DNA of 64,000 nucleotides. Origin: Zeimonas sp964538505. GTDB taxonomy: Bacteria; Pseudomonadota; Gammaproteobacteria; Burkholderiales; Burkholderiaceae_E. Both the position numbers and the translations under genes were made by a program. Positions 54,132-61,977 of the stretch are shown here, piece after piece (position 1 is the first letter of the stretch; each line of letters starts with the position of its first letter). Under the pieces are notes generated by a model, which worked only from the letters and a program-made list of their open reading frames with translations, ran no database searches and was not told where the DNA came from. The stretch is from assembly GCA_964538505.1 (NCBI GenBank), contig CAZIDY010000001.1:292444-356443 (forward strand), read 5' to 3'.

Positions 54132-54361
54132 CCGGTCGTTCCCTTCGTTGCGGTGCGGATTGCGCTCGGCATGTTGCGCTGCGATGAAAAAAATTCACGC
54201 ACCTTGACCAAGCACACGCGAATTCTTTACAAAATCTTTGTGATTTGTCAAAGACTTGTTGTGCGGTTGACAGTGCGCGCGCATTCTTCTTGTCGTAGTT
54301 GCAAGGCGGCCGGCTCCGGTTCGCCCAACGCAGTCTCCATCACGAAAGGAGGACCGATCAA
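54132..54361. promoter_or_regulatory. divergent promoter region, AT-rich, with inverted repeat at 54235-54254
   Basis: About 230 bp between the XRE regulator and the second liv operon, clearly more AT-rich than its surroundings. It holds TCTTTG-N8-CAAAGA (54235-54254), a nearby TTTACAAA (54226-54233), and TTGACC and TTGACA hexamers (about 54204 and 54268) that could be -35 elements. RamB/PrpR-type regulators bind TTTGC-like half-sites, so self- and cross-regulation is plausible. Confidence 0.45.
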
Positions 54362-55711
54362 ATGAGCGACACCCGAGAAAACGGCCGGCGCAAGGTCATC
54401 AAGGGCGGCGCGGCACTGGGCGCGACCGCGCTCGCCTCGCCGCTGTTCTTCACCCGCAACGCGTGGGCGCAGAACTTCCGCAACAACCCGGGCGACCGGA
54501 AGTCGATCGTGCTCGGCTTCAACGTTCCGCAGACCGGCGCGTACGCCGACGAGGGAGCCGACGAGCTGCGCGCGTACAAGCTCGCCGCCAAGGAGCTCAA
54601 TGGCGAGGGCGACGGCGGCGCGATGGCGACGTTCAAGCCGTCGAAGCTCAAGGGCAACGGCATTCTCGGCAAGAAGGTCGAGTACGTCACTGGCGACACG
54701 CAGACGAAGGCCGACGCGGCGCGCGCCTCGGCCAAGCGCATGATCGAGAAGGACGGCGTGCTGATGATTTCCGGCGGCTCGTCGTCGGCGGTTGCGGTGG
54801 CCGTGCAGTCGCTCTCGCAGGAAATGGGCGTGATCTTCATGGCGGGCCTGACCCACTCGAACGACACGACGATGAAGGACCGGCGCCGCTACGGCTTCCG
54901 GCATTTCTTCAACGCATACATGTCGGGCCAGGCGCTTGCACCGGTGCTCGCCAAGGAATACGGCAAGGATCGCAAGGCGTATCACCTGACGGCCGATTAC
55001 ACCTGGGGCTGGACGCAGGAGGAGTCGCTGAAGGACGCGACCGAGAAGATCGGCTGGCAGACCGTCTCCGCGGTGCGCACACCGCTGGGCGCGGGCGACT
55101 TCTCGCAGTACATCACGCCGGCGGTCAATTCCGGCGCCGACGTGCTGATCCTGAACCACTACGGCAAGGACATGGTCAACTCGCTGCGCCAGGCGGTGCA
55201 GTTCGGACTGCGCGACAAGCAGGTCAACGGCAAGCAGTTCGAGATCGTCGTTCCGCTGTACTCCGAGCTGATGGTGCAGGGCGCCGGCGAAGCCGCGCAG
55301 GGCATTCTCGGTACCGCCAACTGGCACTGGGAACTGCCCGACGAAGGCACGAAGGCGTTCACCAAGGCCTACGCCAAGGAATACGGCTTCCCGCCGTCGC
55401 AGGCGGCGCAGACCTGCTACGCGCAGGCCTTGCTGTACGCGAACGCGGTCGAGACCGCCGGCACTTTCTACCCGCCGGAAGTGATCAAGGCACTCGAAGG
55501 CTTCAAGTTCGATGGCCTGGGCAACGGCCCCACCGAATACCGCAAGGGCGATCACCAGTGCTTCAAGGACGTGCTGGTCGTGAAGGGCAAGGAAAAGCCC
55601 AGCGGCAAGTGGGACATGCTCGAGATCGTTCAGGTCGTGCCGCGTGCGCAGGTCGAGTACCCGGAGGACATGGGCGGCGGCGAACTCGGCCCCTACGAGG
55701 TGGCTTCCTGA
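54362..55711 (+). CDS. branched-chain-type ABC transporter substrate-binding protein (second system)
   Basis: 449 residues from ATG 54362, ribosome site aaaggagg. Twin-Arg-like signal (RRKVIKGGAALGATALASPL). Type I periplasmic binding fold: IVLGFNVPQTGAYADEGADE, MISGGSSSAVAVAVQSLSQE, YHLTADYTWGWTQEESLKDA. Longer than classic LivK; resembles urea/amide or aromatic-acid binding relatives. First gene of a K-H-M-G-F operon that ends 0.9 kb before the benzoyl-CoA reductase genes, so aromatic acid uptake is a reasonable guess. Confidence 0.88.
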   Translation: MSDTRENGRRKVIKGGAALGATALASPLFFTRNAWAQNFRNNPGDRKSIVLGFNVPQTGAYADEGADELRAYKLAAKELNGEGDGGAMATFKPSKLKGNGILGKKVEYVTGDTQTKADAARASAKRMIEKDGVLMISGGSSSAVAVAVQSLSQEMGVIFMAGLTHSNDTTMKDRRRYGFRHFFNAYMSGQALAPVLAKEYGKDRKAYHLTADYTWGWTQEESLKDATEKIGWQTVSAVRTPLGAGDFSQYITPAVNSGADVLILNHYGKDMVNSLRQAVQFGLRDKQVNGKQFEIVVPLYSELMVQGAGEAAQGILGTANWHWELPDEGTKAFTKAYAKEYGFPPSQAAQTCYAQALLYANAVETAGTFYPPEVIKALEGFKFDGLGNGPTEYRKGDHQCFKDVLVVKGKEKPSGKWDMLEIVQVVPRAQVEYPEDMGGGELGPYEVAS

Positions 55712-55728
55712 GGTCGCAGACCTGAGCA

Positions 55729-55744
55729 CCGGCCTGCGGGCCGG
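55729..55744 (+). promoter_or_regulatory. short stem-loop after the binding-protein gene
   Basis: CCGGCC-TGCG-GGCCGG, 18 bp after the stop codon. With the next stem-loop it may stabilise the binding-protein mRNA or reduce read-through. Confidence 0.5.
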
Positions 55745-55754
55745 AGCCCACAGA

Positions 55755-55787
55755 CCGCCCGGTTCGGCCACGTGCCGCACCGGGCGG
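55755..55787 (+). promoter_or_regulatory. strong stem-loop between binding-protein and permease genes
   Basis: CCGCCCGGT and ACCGGGCGG pair perfectly over a 15-base loop (extendable by GA/TC with one bulge). No T-run follows, so an attenuating or stabilising hairpin is more likely than a full terminator. Confidence 0.55.
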
Positions 55788-55840
55788 GTCCGAACACCAG
55801 CACGTGCGCCTCGAGCGCGCGTCGGCGCGCCGGAACGACG

Positions 55841-56857
55841 ATGGACGCGATCCTTCTGCAACTGCTCAACGGCCTGGACAAGGGCGGCGCGTATGCGCTG
55901 ATCGCTCTCGGCCTCACGCTGATCTTCGGCACGCTCGGCGTCGTGAACTTCGCGCACGGCGCGCTGTTCATGATCGGCGCGTTCTGTGCGGTGACGCTGA
56001 ATCGGCTGTTCACGATCTCCCAACGGGTCAAGGACGAGAGCATCACGTTCTTCGACGCCTACAAGGAGATTCCCTATCTGGAAATCTGGCTGGGCGATTT
56101 CGGCAGGACGCTGGTCGACTACTCGGTGCCCCTGTCGATCCTGCTCGCGATACCGGTGATGTGGGTGCTCGGGGTTGCGCTCGAGCGCGGGCTGATCCGG
56201 CATTTCTATCGTCGACCGCACGCAGACCAGATCCTCGTCACCTTCGGGCTGGCGATCGTGCTGCAGGAGATCGTCAAGGCGTACTTCGGTGCAAACCCGA
56301 TCCCCACGTCGGCGCCGGCCGCCTTTGCGGGCAGCGCGAACGTCGGTGCCTGGCTCGGGCTGGGCGACGGGATCGGCTACCCGTGGTGGCGGCTCATCTA
56401 CTTTGCGTTCTCGCTCGTCGTCATCGGGCTGGTGTTCGCGTTCCTGCGCTTCACCACCTTCGGCATGGTGGTGCGCGCCGGGATGCGCGACCGCGAGACG
56501 GTAGGTCTGCTCGGCATCGACATCCAGCGACGCTTCACGATCGTCTTCGCGATCGCGGTGATCGTCGCCGGCGTGGCGGGGTTGATGTACACGCCGATCC
56601 TCTCGCCCGATTACCACATGGGGATGGACTTTCTCGTGCTGTCCTTCGTCGTTGTCGTCGTCGGCGGCATGGGTTCGTTGCCGGGCGCGGTGATCGCGGG
56701 CTTCCTGCTCGGCATCCTGCAGTCTTTCGCGTCGATGAACGAGGTGAAGAACCTCATTCCCGGTATCGACCAGATCATCATCTACCTGGTTGCCGTCGTG
56801 ATCCTGCTCGTGCGTCCGCGCGGGCTGATGGGACGCGCCGGCGTCATGGAGACCTGA
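55841..56857 (+). CDS. livH: branched-chain-type ABC transporter permease (LivH, second system)
   Basis: 338 residues from ATG 55841. LivH features GGAYALIALGLTLIFGTLGVVNFAHGALFM and MGSLPGAVIAGFLLGILQSF; an insertion of about 45 residues (FTISQRVKDESITFFDAYKE) sits between the second and third membrane segments, larger than in LivH proper. The upstream frame extension overlaps the intergenic hairpins and is not used. Confidence 0.9.
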   Translation: MDAILLQLLNGLDKGGAYALIALGLTLIFGTLGVVNFAHGALFMIGAFCAVTLNRLFTISQRVKDESITFFDAYKEIPYLEIWLGDFGRTLVDYSVPLSILLAIPVMWVLGVALERGLIRHFYRRPHADQILVTFGLAIVLQEIVKAYFGANPIPTSAPAAFAGSANVGAWLGLGDGIGYPWWRLIYFAFSLVVIGLVFAFLRFTTFGMVVRAGMRDRETVGLLGIDIQRRFTIVFAIAVIVAGVAGLMYTPILSPDYHMGMDFLVLSFVVVVVGGMGSLPGAVIAGFLLGILQSFASMNEVKNLIPGIDQIIIYLVAVVILLVRPRGLMGRAGVMET

Positions 56858-56870
56858 GGAGCTCCCCAGC

Positions 56871-58169
56871 ATGAAGACCACTTCCTCCCGCGATCTCCTG
56901 CTGATCCTCGGTTTCACGATCGCCGTGCTCGCGATGCCGCTGTGGATGCAGCCGCTCGGCGGCTCCTACCCCGACCTGCTGCAGCGCTTCGCGATCTACG
57001 GGATCTTCGCGATCGGCTTCAACATCCTGTTCGGGCTCACCGGATACCTGTCCTTCGGCCATGCGGCATTCCTCGGCGTCGGCTCATACACGGCGGTCTG
57101 GAGCTTCAAGCTGCTGACGATGAACGTGATTCCGGCGGTCGTGTTCGGGATGCTTGTCGCCGGCCTGTTTGCGCTGGCGATCGGCTACCTGTGCCTGCGC
57201 CGCTCGGGGATCTACTTCGCGATCCTCACGCTCGCCTTCGCGCAGATGGGCTACAACCTCGCGTACTCGGTGCTCACGCCGATCACCAACGGCGAGACCG
57301 GCCTGCAGATCAGGCGCGGCGATCCGCGCGTGATCGACACCGCGCTGAGCGGTGAGAGCACGCTCATTCCGTCGACCGAGCTGTTCGGCATCCCGATGCA
57401 GGGCTGGTCAGGTTTCTATTTCTGCGCAGTGCTGCTGATCATCGCCTTCATCGTTGCTCTGCGCATCACGCGCTCGCCCTTCGGCACGATGCTGCGCGCG
57501 ATCAAGTCGAACCAGAATCGGCTGAACTACACGGGCGTGCATTCGCGTCCGTACGCGCTCGCGGCCTTCGTGATCTCGGGCGTCTACGCGGGCCTGGCCG
57601 GTTCGCTGCTGGCGGTCACCGACCCTCTCGCCGGCGCCGAACGCATGCAGTGGACGGCCTCGGGCGAGGTGGTGCTGATGACGATTCTCGGCGGCGCCGG
57701 AACCCTGCTCGGCCCGATCCTGGGCGCAGCGATCATCAAGTACTTCGAGAACATCTTCTCTGCCTTCAATACGCAGATGCTGCACGACGCGTTCGCCTTC
57801 CTGCCCGACGGCATCGAGAACGGCGTCGTGAGCGTCGTCGGGTTGTTCGTCGGCGACGGCTGGCACCTGACGCTCGGCCTGCTGTTCATGCTGATCGTCA
57901 TCTTCCTGCCGGGCGGCGTGATGGAAGGCATCCGTCGGATCGGCAATCTCTTCCGGCGCGATCGTCAGCGGCGTTCGGGACGCGGGCCTGCCGGTGCCGG
58001 ACACGCGGTGCGCCACGGGCCGCATGCGCCCGCCGGCGCAGCGCACCGTACGCCGGTTCCGGGAGCGCACGTCCCCGCACATTCGGGTGCGCACATGCGC
58101 ACGGCACACCCGGGCGGCCCAGGCCGGTTCGCCTCGGCCAATGCGCCGGTCGAGCGTTCCATCGAGTGA
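56871..58169 (+). CDS. livM: branched-chain-type ABC transporter permease (LivM, second system) with His-rich tail
   Basis: 432 residues. LivM core (FGLTGYLSFGHAAFLGVGSYT, YFAILTLAFAQMGYNLAYSV, GGAGTLLGPILGAAIIKYFE) ends near residue 362 (IRRIGNLFRRDRQRR). A C-terminal tail of about 70 residues follows, rich in Gly, Pro, Ala and His (GHAVRHGPHAPAGAAHR, GAHVPAHSGAHMRTAHPGG), with eight His, which is not usual in LivM. It could bind metal or be a disordered extension. Confidence 0.9.
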   Translation: MKTTSSRDLLLILGFTIAVLAMPLWMQPLGGSYPDLLQRFAIYGIFAIGFNILFGLTGYLSFGHAAFLGVGSYTAVWSFKLLTMNVIPAVVFGMLVAGLFALAIGYLCLRRSGIYFAILTLAFAQMGYNLAYSVLTPITNGETGLQIRRGDPRVIDTALSGESTLIPSTELFGIPMQGWSGFYFCAVLLIIAFIVALRITRSPFGTMLRAIKSNQNRLNYTGVHSRPYALAAFVISGVYAGLAGSLLAVTDPLAGAERMQWTASGEVVLMTILGGAGTLLGPILGAAIIKYFENIFSAFNTQMLHDAFAFLPDGIENGVVSVVGLFVGDGWHLTLGLLFMLIVIFLPGGVMEGIRRIGNLFRRDRQRRSGRGPAGAGHAVRHGPHAPAGAAHRTPVPGAHVPAHSGAHMRTAHPGGPGRFASANAPVERSIE

Positions 58170-58183
58170 GAGGGCGCAGCGAA

Positions 58184-58939
58184 ATGGCAATCCTGCAAGT
58201 ACAGTCGGTCAACAAGAGTTTCAGCGGCCTTCGCGCGCTGCGCGACGTGAATCTCAGCGTCGAGGAAGGCACGGTGCACGCGATCATCGGCCCGAACGGC
58301 GCCGGCAAGTCGACGCTGCTGAACTGCTTCGTCGGCAGGCTCACGCCCGACACCGGCACGGTGACCTTCGACGGGAACTCGCTGATCGGGCTCGCGCCAC
58401 ACGAGATCAACCAGACCGGCGTCGTGCGCGTGTTCCAGACGCCGGAGATCTTCGGCGACCTGAGCCTGCTCGAGAACGTGATGATCCCCACCTTCGCGCG
58501 TCGCGACGGGGCCTTTGCGCTGCACGCGTGGTCTCGTGCCGACGCGCAGAAGAAGGTGCGCGAGAAGGCCGAGCACATCCTCCATGACGTGGGTCTTGCC
58601 GACCAGCGCGAGACGATTGCCGGCACGCTGTCGCGCGGCGACAAGCGAAGGCTCGAGCTTGCGATGTGCCTGGTGCAGGATCCGAAGCTGCTGCTGCTCG
58701 ACGAGCCGACCGCAGGCATGTCGCGCGCCGACACCAACAACACGATCGACCTGCTCAAGCGTATCGGCGAGCGCAAGATCACGAAGATCATCATCGAGCA
58801 CGACATGCACGTCGTGTTCTCGCTCGCGCAGCGCATCAGCGTGCTCGCGCAGGGAACCGTGATCGCGGAGGGAGACCCGCAATCGATCAAGGGCGACCCG
58901 CGCGTTCAGGAAGCGTATCTCGGAGGAGCGCACCTGTGA
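58184..58939 (+). CDS. livG: branched-chain-type ABC transporter ATP-binding protein (LivG, second system)
   Basis: 251 residues from ATG 58184. Walker A IIGPNGAGKSTLLNCFVGRL, modified signature LSRGDKRRLELAMCL (LSxGxxR, as in UrtD-like subunits), Walker B LLLLDEPTAGMSRADTNN, and IIIEHDMHVVFSLA. The signature with RGDKRR is typical of urea/aromatic-acid type LivG relatives. Stop overlaps the next GTG. Confidence 0.9.
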   Translation: MAILQVQSVNKSFSGLRALRDVNLSVEEGTVHAIIGPNGAGKSTLLNCFVGRLTPDTGTVTFDGNSLIGLAPHEINQTGVVRVFQTPEIFGDLSLLENVMIPTFARRDGAFALHAWSRADAQKKVREKAEHILHDVGLADQRETIAGTLSRGDKRRLELAMCLVQDPKLLLLDEPTAGMSRADTNNTIDLLKRIGERKITKIIIEHDMHVVFSLAQRISVLAQGTVIAEGDPQSIKGDPRVQEAYLGGAHL

Positions 58940-59691
58940 CCGAGACGATCACTGCACCGGCCGCGCCTGCCGCCGCCGATTCGAAGCCGGCGTATTTCTC
59001 CTGCCGCGACCTGCATTCGTATTACGGCGAGAGCTACATCGTGCAGGGCGTCTCGTTCGACGTGCACGACGGCGAGATCGTTGCGCTGCTCGGACGCAAC
59101 GGCGCGGGCAAGACCTCGACGCTGCGCACGATCGCGCGTCTCGATGATCCGCATCTTGCAGCGGGCGAGATCTGGCTCGACGGCCAGCCGCTGCACAGAA
59201 TGAAGTCCTTCCAGGCGTCGCGCGCGGGTGTCGCGCTCGTGCCGGAAGACCGGCGGATCATCGGCGGGCTGACGGTCGAGGAGAACCTGAAGCTCGCGCA
59301 GATCGAGAAGCCCATCGGATGGCCGCTCGAGCGCCTCTACGAGCATTTTCCGCGCCTTGCCGAGCGGCGCCTGCAGGAAGCGGTGACGCTGTCGGGCGGC
59401 GAGCAGCAGATGCTCGCGATCGCACGCGCACTCGCGCGCGACGTGAAGCTGCTGCTGCTCGACGAACCCTACGAAGGGCTCGCGCCGGTGATCGTGCAGG
59501 AGATCGAGCGCATCCTGCGCGAAGTGAAGAAGCTCGGCTTCACGACGATCATCGTCGAGCAGAACGCGATCGCCGCCCTGAACCTCTCCGATCGCGCGAT
59601 CATCCTCGACATGGGCGAGGTCGTCTTCGACGGTACCGCACGCGAGGTCATCGACAACGTCGAGTTGCGGCACGAGTATCTGGCCATTTAG
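58936..59691 (+). CDS. livF: branched-chain-type ABC transporter ATP-binding protein (LivF, second system)
   Basis: 251 residues from a GTG at 58936 overlapping the livG stop (GTGA). Walker A LLGRNGAGKTSTLRTIARL, signature LSGGEQQMLAIARAL, Walker B LLLLDEPYEGLAPVI and IIVEQNAIAALNLSD. Its TAG is directly followed by a polypurine tract (59691-59725). Confidence 0.9.
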   Translation: MTETITAPAAPAAADSKPAYFSCRDLHSYYGESYIVQGVSFDVHDGEIVALLGRNGAGKTSTLRTIARLDDPHLAAGEIWLDGQPLHRMKSFQASRAGVALVPEDRRIIGGLTVEENLKLAQIEKPIGWPLERLYEHFPRLAERRLQEAVTLSGGEQQMLAIARALARDVKLLLLDEPYEGLAPVIVQEIERILREVKKLGFTTIIVEQNAIAALNLSDRAIILDMGEVVFDGTAREVIDNVELRHEYLAI

Positions 59692-59725
59692 GAAGAGAAG
59701 GGGGAAGGGGGAAGGCGGAAGGCGG
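59691..59725 (+). repeat. polypurine tract following a stop codon (copy 3)
   Basis: Runs ggaagagaagggggaagggg and on, starting at the last base of the livF stop codon. Related to 24348-24379 and 45122-45154. Confidence 0.55.
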
Positions 59726-59762
59726 ATAGCAGGGTCGCGATGGCCCGCTACGAGCACCTGCC

Positions 59763-59935
59763 GAGCTGAAAGACCGCAAGGTCAGGATCGCCGTTGACCG
59801 GCGCGTAAACCGTGTCGAGCTCGGTAACTTCGGCGATCACAAGCCTTGCCGAGAGGGTGCGTGGGAGCTTCGTCTCGACATGGGACCGGGCTTTGCGGTG
59901 GTATCAAGCCTTCGCAGGACGCCGACATCTCGAGG
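59763..59935 (+). pseudogene. remnant of RelE/HigB-type (phage Gp49-like) toxin gene
   Basis: Translation from 59763 gives ELKDRKVRIAVDRRVNRVEL, GNFGDHKPCREGAWELRLDM and GPGF, matching the core of 'addiction module killer' toxins (usual form LRDRRARARI..RL..GNFGD.KPVG.G..ELR...GPGYRVY). The frame then shifts by one: from 59894 it reads CGGIKPSQDADISRG, the usual CGGDKSSQDADIARA end. About 15 residues between GPG(Y) and the CGG are missing, as is the normal N-terminus. No antitoxin gene is seen. Not functional. Confidence 0.68.
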
Positions 59936-60002
59936 GGGGCCGCCGGGTCGACCGTGAGGCCGAGACACCCGCAGAACAACCCGCCGCTCGCAAAAAGAGC
60001 GC

Positions 60003-60034
60003 TCCCGCTCGTGGAATCGATTCCACGAGCGGGA
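60003..60034. promoter_or_regulatory. perfect 32-bp palindrome
   Basis: Two 16-base arms meet without a spacer: TCCCGCTCGTGGAATC and its exact complement. Lies 87 bp beyond the 3' end of the hemerythrin gene and about 310 bp after livF. Could be a dimeric regulator site, a terminator stem (no T-run seen) or an integration-related site. Confidence 0.6.
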
Positions 60035-60120
60035 ACGTCCGGATTACGAGTGAATGCGTCGTCGATCGGCGGTTGTTCGGCGGCGGCCCGAACAGCCGGC
60101 CGCCCGACGCCCGGCGCACC

Positions 60121-60567
60121 TCAGGCCGTCATCGACGCCTTCGCTTCGTCGAGCAGGGCGCCCACATCCGGGCCCATCGCGTCGTCGATCATCGGGTACA
60201 TCATCGTTTCTTCTTTCTGGTTGTGCGGCGCGAGGATCTGGACGAGTTGCGCGGCCGAGCTCAGGTACTTCGCGGCGTCGCGCGCGGCGACTGCCTCGCG
60301 CATCGCGTCGAAGATCGGCTCCATCTCGCGATGCTCCTCGCGCATCGTCACCGACGGACCGGCCTCCTTCATTCCGGTGCGCTCCTCGAAGGCGGCGAAG
60401 AGCAGCCGGTCTTCGACGTCGATGTGCACGGCGATCCGGTCGAGGAACTCGGTCGCTTCGCGCTCGAGCGCGGCGAAGTCGCCGGCCTTCGCCGCCTGTT
60501 CCGCCCGCTCGAGGAAGCCGTCGATGAGCTGGTGGTCCTTCATCATGAAGTCGTTGATCGTTTCCAT
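60121..60567 (-). CDS. hemerythrin-like (HHE domain) protein
   Basis: 148-residue four-helix HHE protein. Putative diiron ligands: H12 in MMKDHQLIDGFL, H48 and E52 in AVHIDVEDRLLF, H79 in MREEHREMEPIF, H114 with E118 in APHNQKEETMMYPMIDD. Such proteins bind O2 or NO or handle iron. It follows the ferredoxin gene of the benzoyl-CoA reductase operon by 26 bp on the same strand; an O2-guarding role for that oxygen-labile enzyme is an inference. Confidence 0.85.
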   Translation of the reverse strand: METINDFMMKDHQLIDGFLERAEQAAKAGDFAALEREATEFLDRIAVHIDVEDRLLFAAFEERTGMKEAGPSVTMREEHREMEPIFDAMREAVAARDAAKYLSSAAQLVQILAPHNQKEETMMYPMIDDAMGPDVGALLDEAKASMTA

Positions 60568-60593
60568 CTCGTTTGCTCCGCGGGCTCAGCCCC

Positions 60594-60923
60594 TTATGCC
60601 GATTCCTTCAGCTCGGCGCGTTTGTCGGTGACGGTGCCCCAGTGCTCCGCATCGGGAAGCGGATCTTCCTTCTGCGTGATCTCCGGCCACACCTGTGCCA
60701 GCTCGGCGTTGAGCGCGACGTACGCGTGCATCGACCCCGGCACGTCTCCTTCGATGTAGATCGCCTCGACCGGACATGCGGGAACGCATGCCGCGCAGTC
60801 GATGCAGACGTCCGGATCGATGACCAGGAAGTTCGGCCCGGCGTGGAAGGCATCGACCGGGCAGGTCTCGACGCAGTCGGTGTGCCGGCAGTTGATGCAG
60901 GATTCGGTGACGACGTGTGTCAT
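60594..60923 (-). CDS. bzdM: ferredoxin (7Fe/FdI-like), electron donor to benzoyl-CoA reductase
   Basis: 109 residues. First motif C9-x2-C12-x4-C17-x3-C21-P (CINCRHTDCVETCPVDAFH) is the Azotobacter FdI pattern; the second is CIDCAACVPACPVEAIY. A low-potential ferredoxin gene follows bzdQ in the Azoarcus bzd operon, as here, and supplies electrons for dearomatisation. ATG at 60923; long frame upstream is antisense or out of frame with bzdQ. The symbol rests on gene order. Confidence 0.85.
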   Translation of the reverse strand: MTHVVTESCINCRHTDCVETCPVDAFHAGPNFLVIDPDVCIDCAACVPACPVEAIYIEGDVPGSMHAYVALNAELAQVWPEITQKEDPLPDAEHWGTVTDKRAELKESA

Positions 60924-60943
60924 CGCGGTTTCTCCCCTCGGTT

Positions 60944-61966
60944 TCAGCCGGCCGTGGGCACGGCCTTCTCGGCCTCGGCCTCTGCCCTGACTTCCTCGGC
61001 GCTGATCCGGTGCGCCGGTTTCTGTCCGCGCATCGCCTCGATGGCAACCACCGGACATTCGTCGGACAGCGCGAAGGGCGTATCGGTGAGCGACATTGCC
61101 GACCAACGGCGGGTGGGCTTCTTCTCCTCGCCGCCGAGCTCGGCCGCCGTCGGCGGGATCGGCTTGCCTTCGGCATGCAGCTTCTCGACGCGACGCAGAC
61201 CCAGATAGGCCGCGCCGTAGGCGCCGTTCAGCTGGCCGAGTCCGTCGGGTGCCACGTGGAAACGCTCGCCGAGCGACTTTTGCAGCGCGTCGATCATCGC
61301 GATGTTGCGCGTCATGCCGCCGGTGAGCATGTAGCCGGGTTCCAGGCCGACGCGACGCATCAGCTGGATCGCGCGTCCGCCCAGCGAGACCATCGCGCCC
61401 ATCATGATGTCCTCGGCGGGGACGCCGTTGGCCAGATGGTTGATGACCTCGGATTCCGCGAACACCGCGCAGACGCTGCTGATCGGCTTGGGATCGGTCG
61501 AGCGGCTGGCGTAGGGGCCGATGTCCTCGGTCTTGAGACCGAGGTAGCGCGCCGTCTTCTCGAGGAAGGCGCCGGTGCCGGCCGCGCACTTGTCGTTCAG
61601 GCGGAAGGCCTTGACGCGACCTTCGGCGTCGACCTTGATCGCCTTGATGTCCTGTCCGCCGATGTCGAGGATCGTGCGGGTGTCGGGAAACAGCTGCGTG
61701 GATGCCTGTGCGTGCGCGGTGAGCTCGGTGACCTGCGCGTGGCGGAAGTCGACGACGTAGCGCCCGTATCCGGTCGAGCTCACATAGGTGATCTGCGAGC
61801 GGTCGAGGTTGCAGTTCTTCAGAAGGTCGTCGAAGACGGCCTGTGCGGCCACCGCGAGCTTGAAGCCCGTGCGGCGCACGGCCATGCCGACGACCTCGCG
61901 ATCGCCGTTCAGGCAGATCGCTTTCGTGTAGGTGGAGCCGATGTCGATGCCGACAGCGTGAATCAT
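60944..61966 (-). CDS. bzdQ: benzoyl-CoA reductase ATPase subunit BzdQ (BadG/BcrA/BcrD family)
   Basis: 340 residues. ASKHA ATPase fold: GIDIGSTYTKAICLNGD, DIGGQDIKAIKVD, and the Cys that bridge the [4Fe-4S] cluster in NDKCAAGTGAFLEK and SSVCAVFAESEVINHL. GGMTRNIAMIDALQK follows. It couples ATP hydrolysis to low-potential electron transfer into the catalytic N/O subunits. A C-terminal extension of about 70 residues (after GAYGAAYLGLRRVEKL) is charged and Ala/Glu-rich. ATG at 61966, 11 bp after bzdP. Confidence 0.9.
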   Translation of the reverse strand: MIHAVGIDIGSTYTKAICLNGDREVVGMAVRRTGFKLAVAAQAVFDDLLKNCNLDRSQITYVSSTGYGRYVVDFRHAQVTELTAHAQASTQLFPDTRTILDIGGQDIKAIKVDAEGRVKAFRLNDKCAAGTGAFLEKTARYLGLKTEDIGPYASRSTDPKPISSVCAVFAESEVINHLANGVPAEDIMMGAMVSLGGRAIQLMRRVGLEPGYMLTGGMTRNIAMIDALQKSLGERFHVAPDGLGQLNGAYGAAYLGLRRVEKLHAEGKPIPPTAAELGGEEKKPTRRWSAMSLTDTPFALSDECPVVAIEAMRGQKPAHRISAEEVRAEAEAEKAVPTAG

Positions 61967-61977
61967 GTCTTTCTCCC

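Larger units (their letters stand above)
59692..60120. other. gene-poor interval between livF and hemerythrin gene
   Basis: 429 bp without an intact gene. It contains, in order: the polypurine tract, remains of a RelE-type toxin gene (59763-59935) and a perfect 32-bp palindrome (60003-60034). The rest shows nothing I can name. Open frames through this region continue antisense into the hemerythrin gene and look spurious. Confidence 0.7.

Noticed and set aside
59812..60759. Plus-strand frames across the gene-poor interval and the hemerythrin gene
   Set aside because: They are antisense to a clear HHE protein and contain only the toxin remnant in part.
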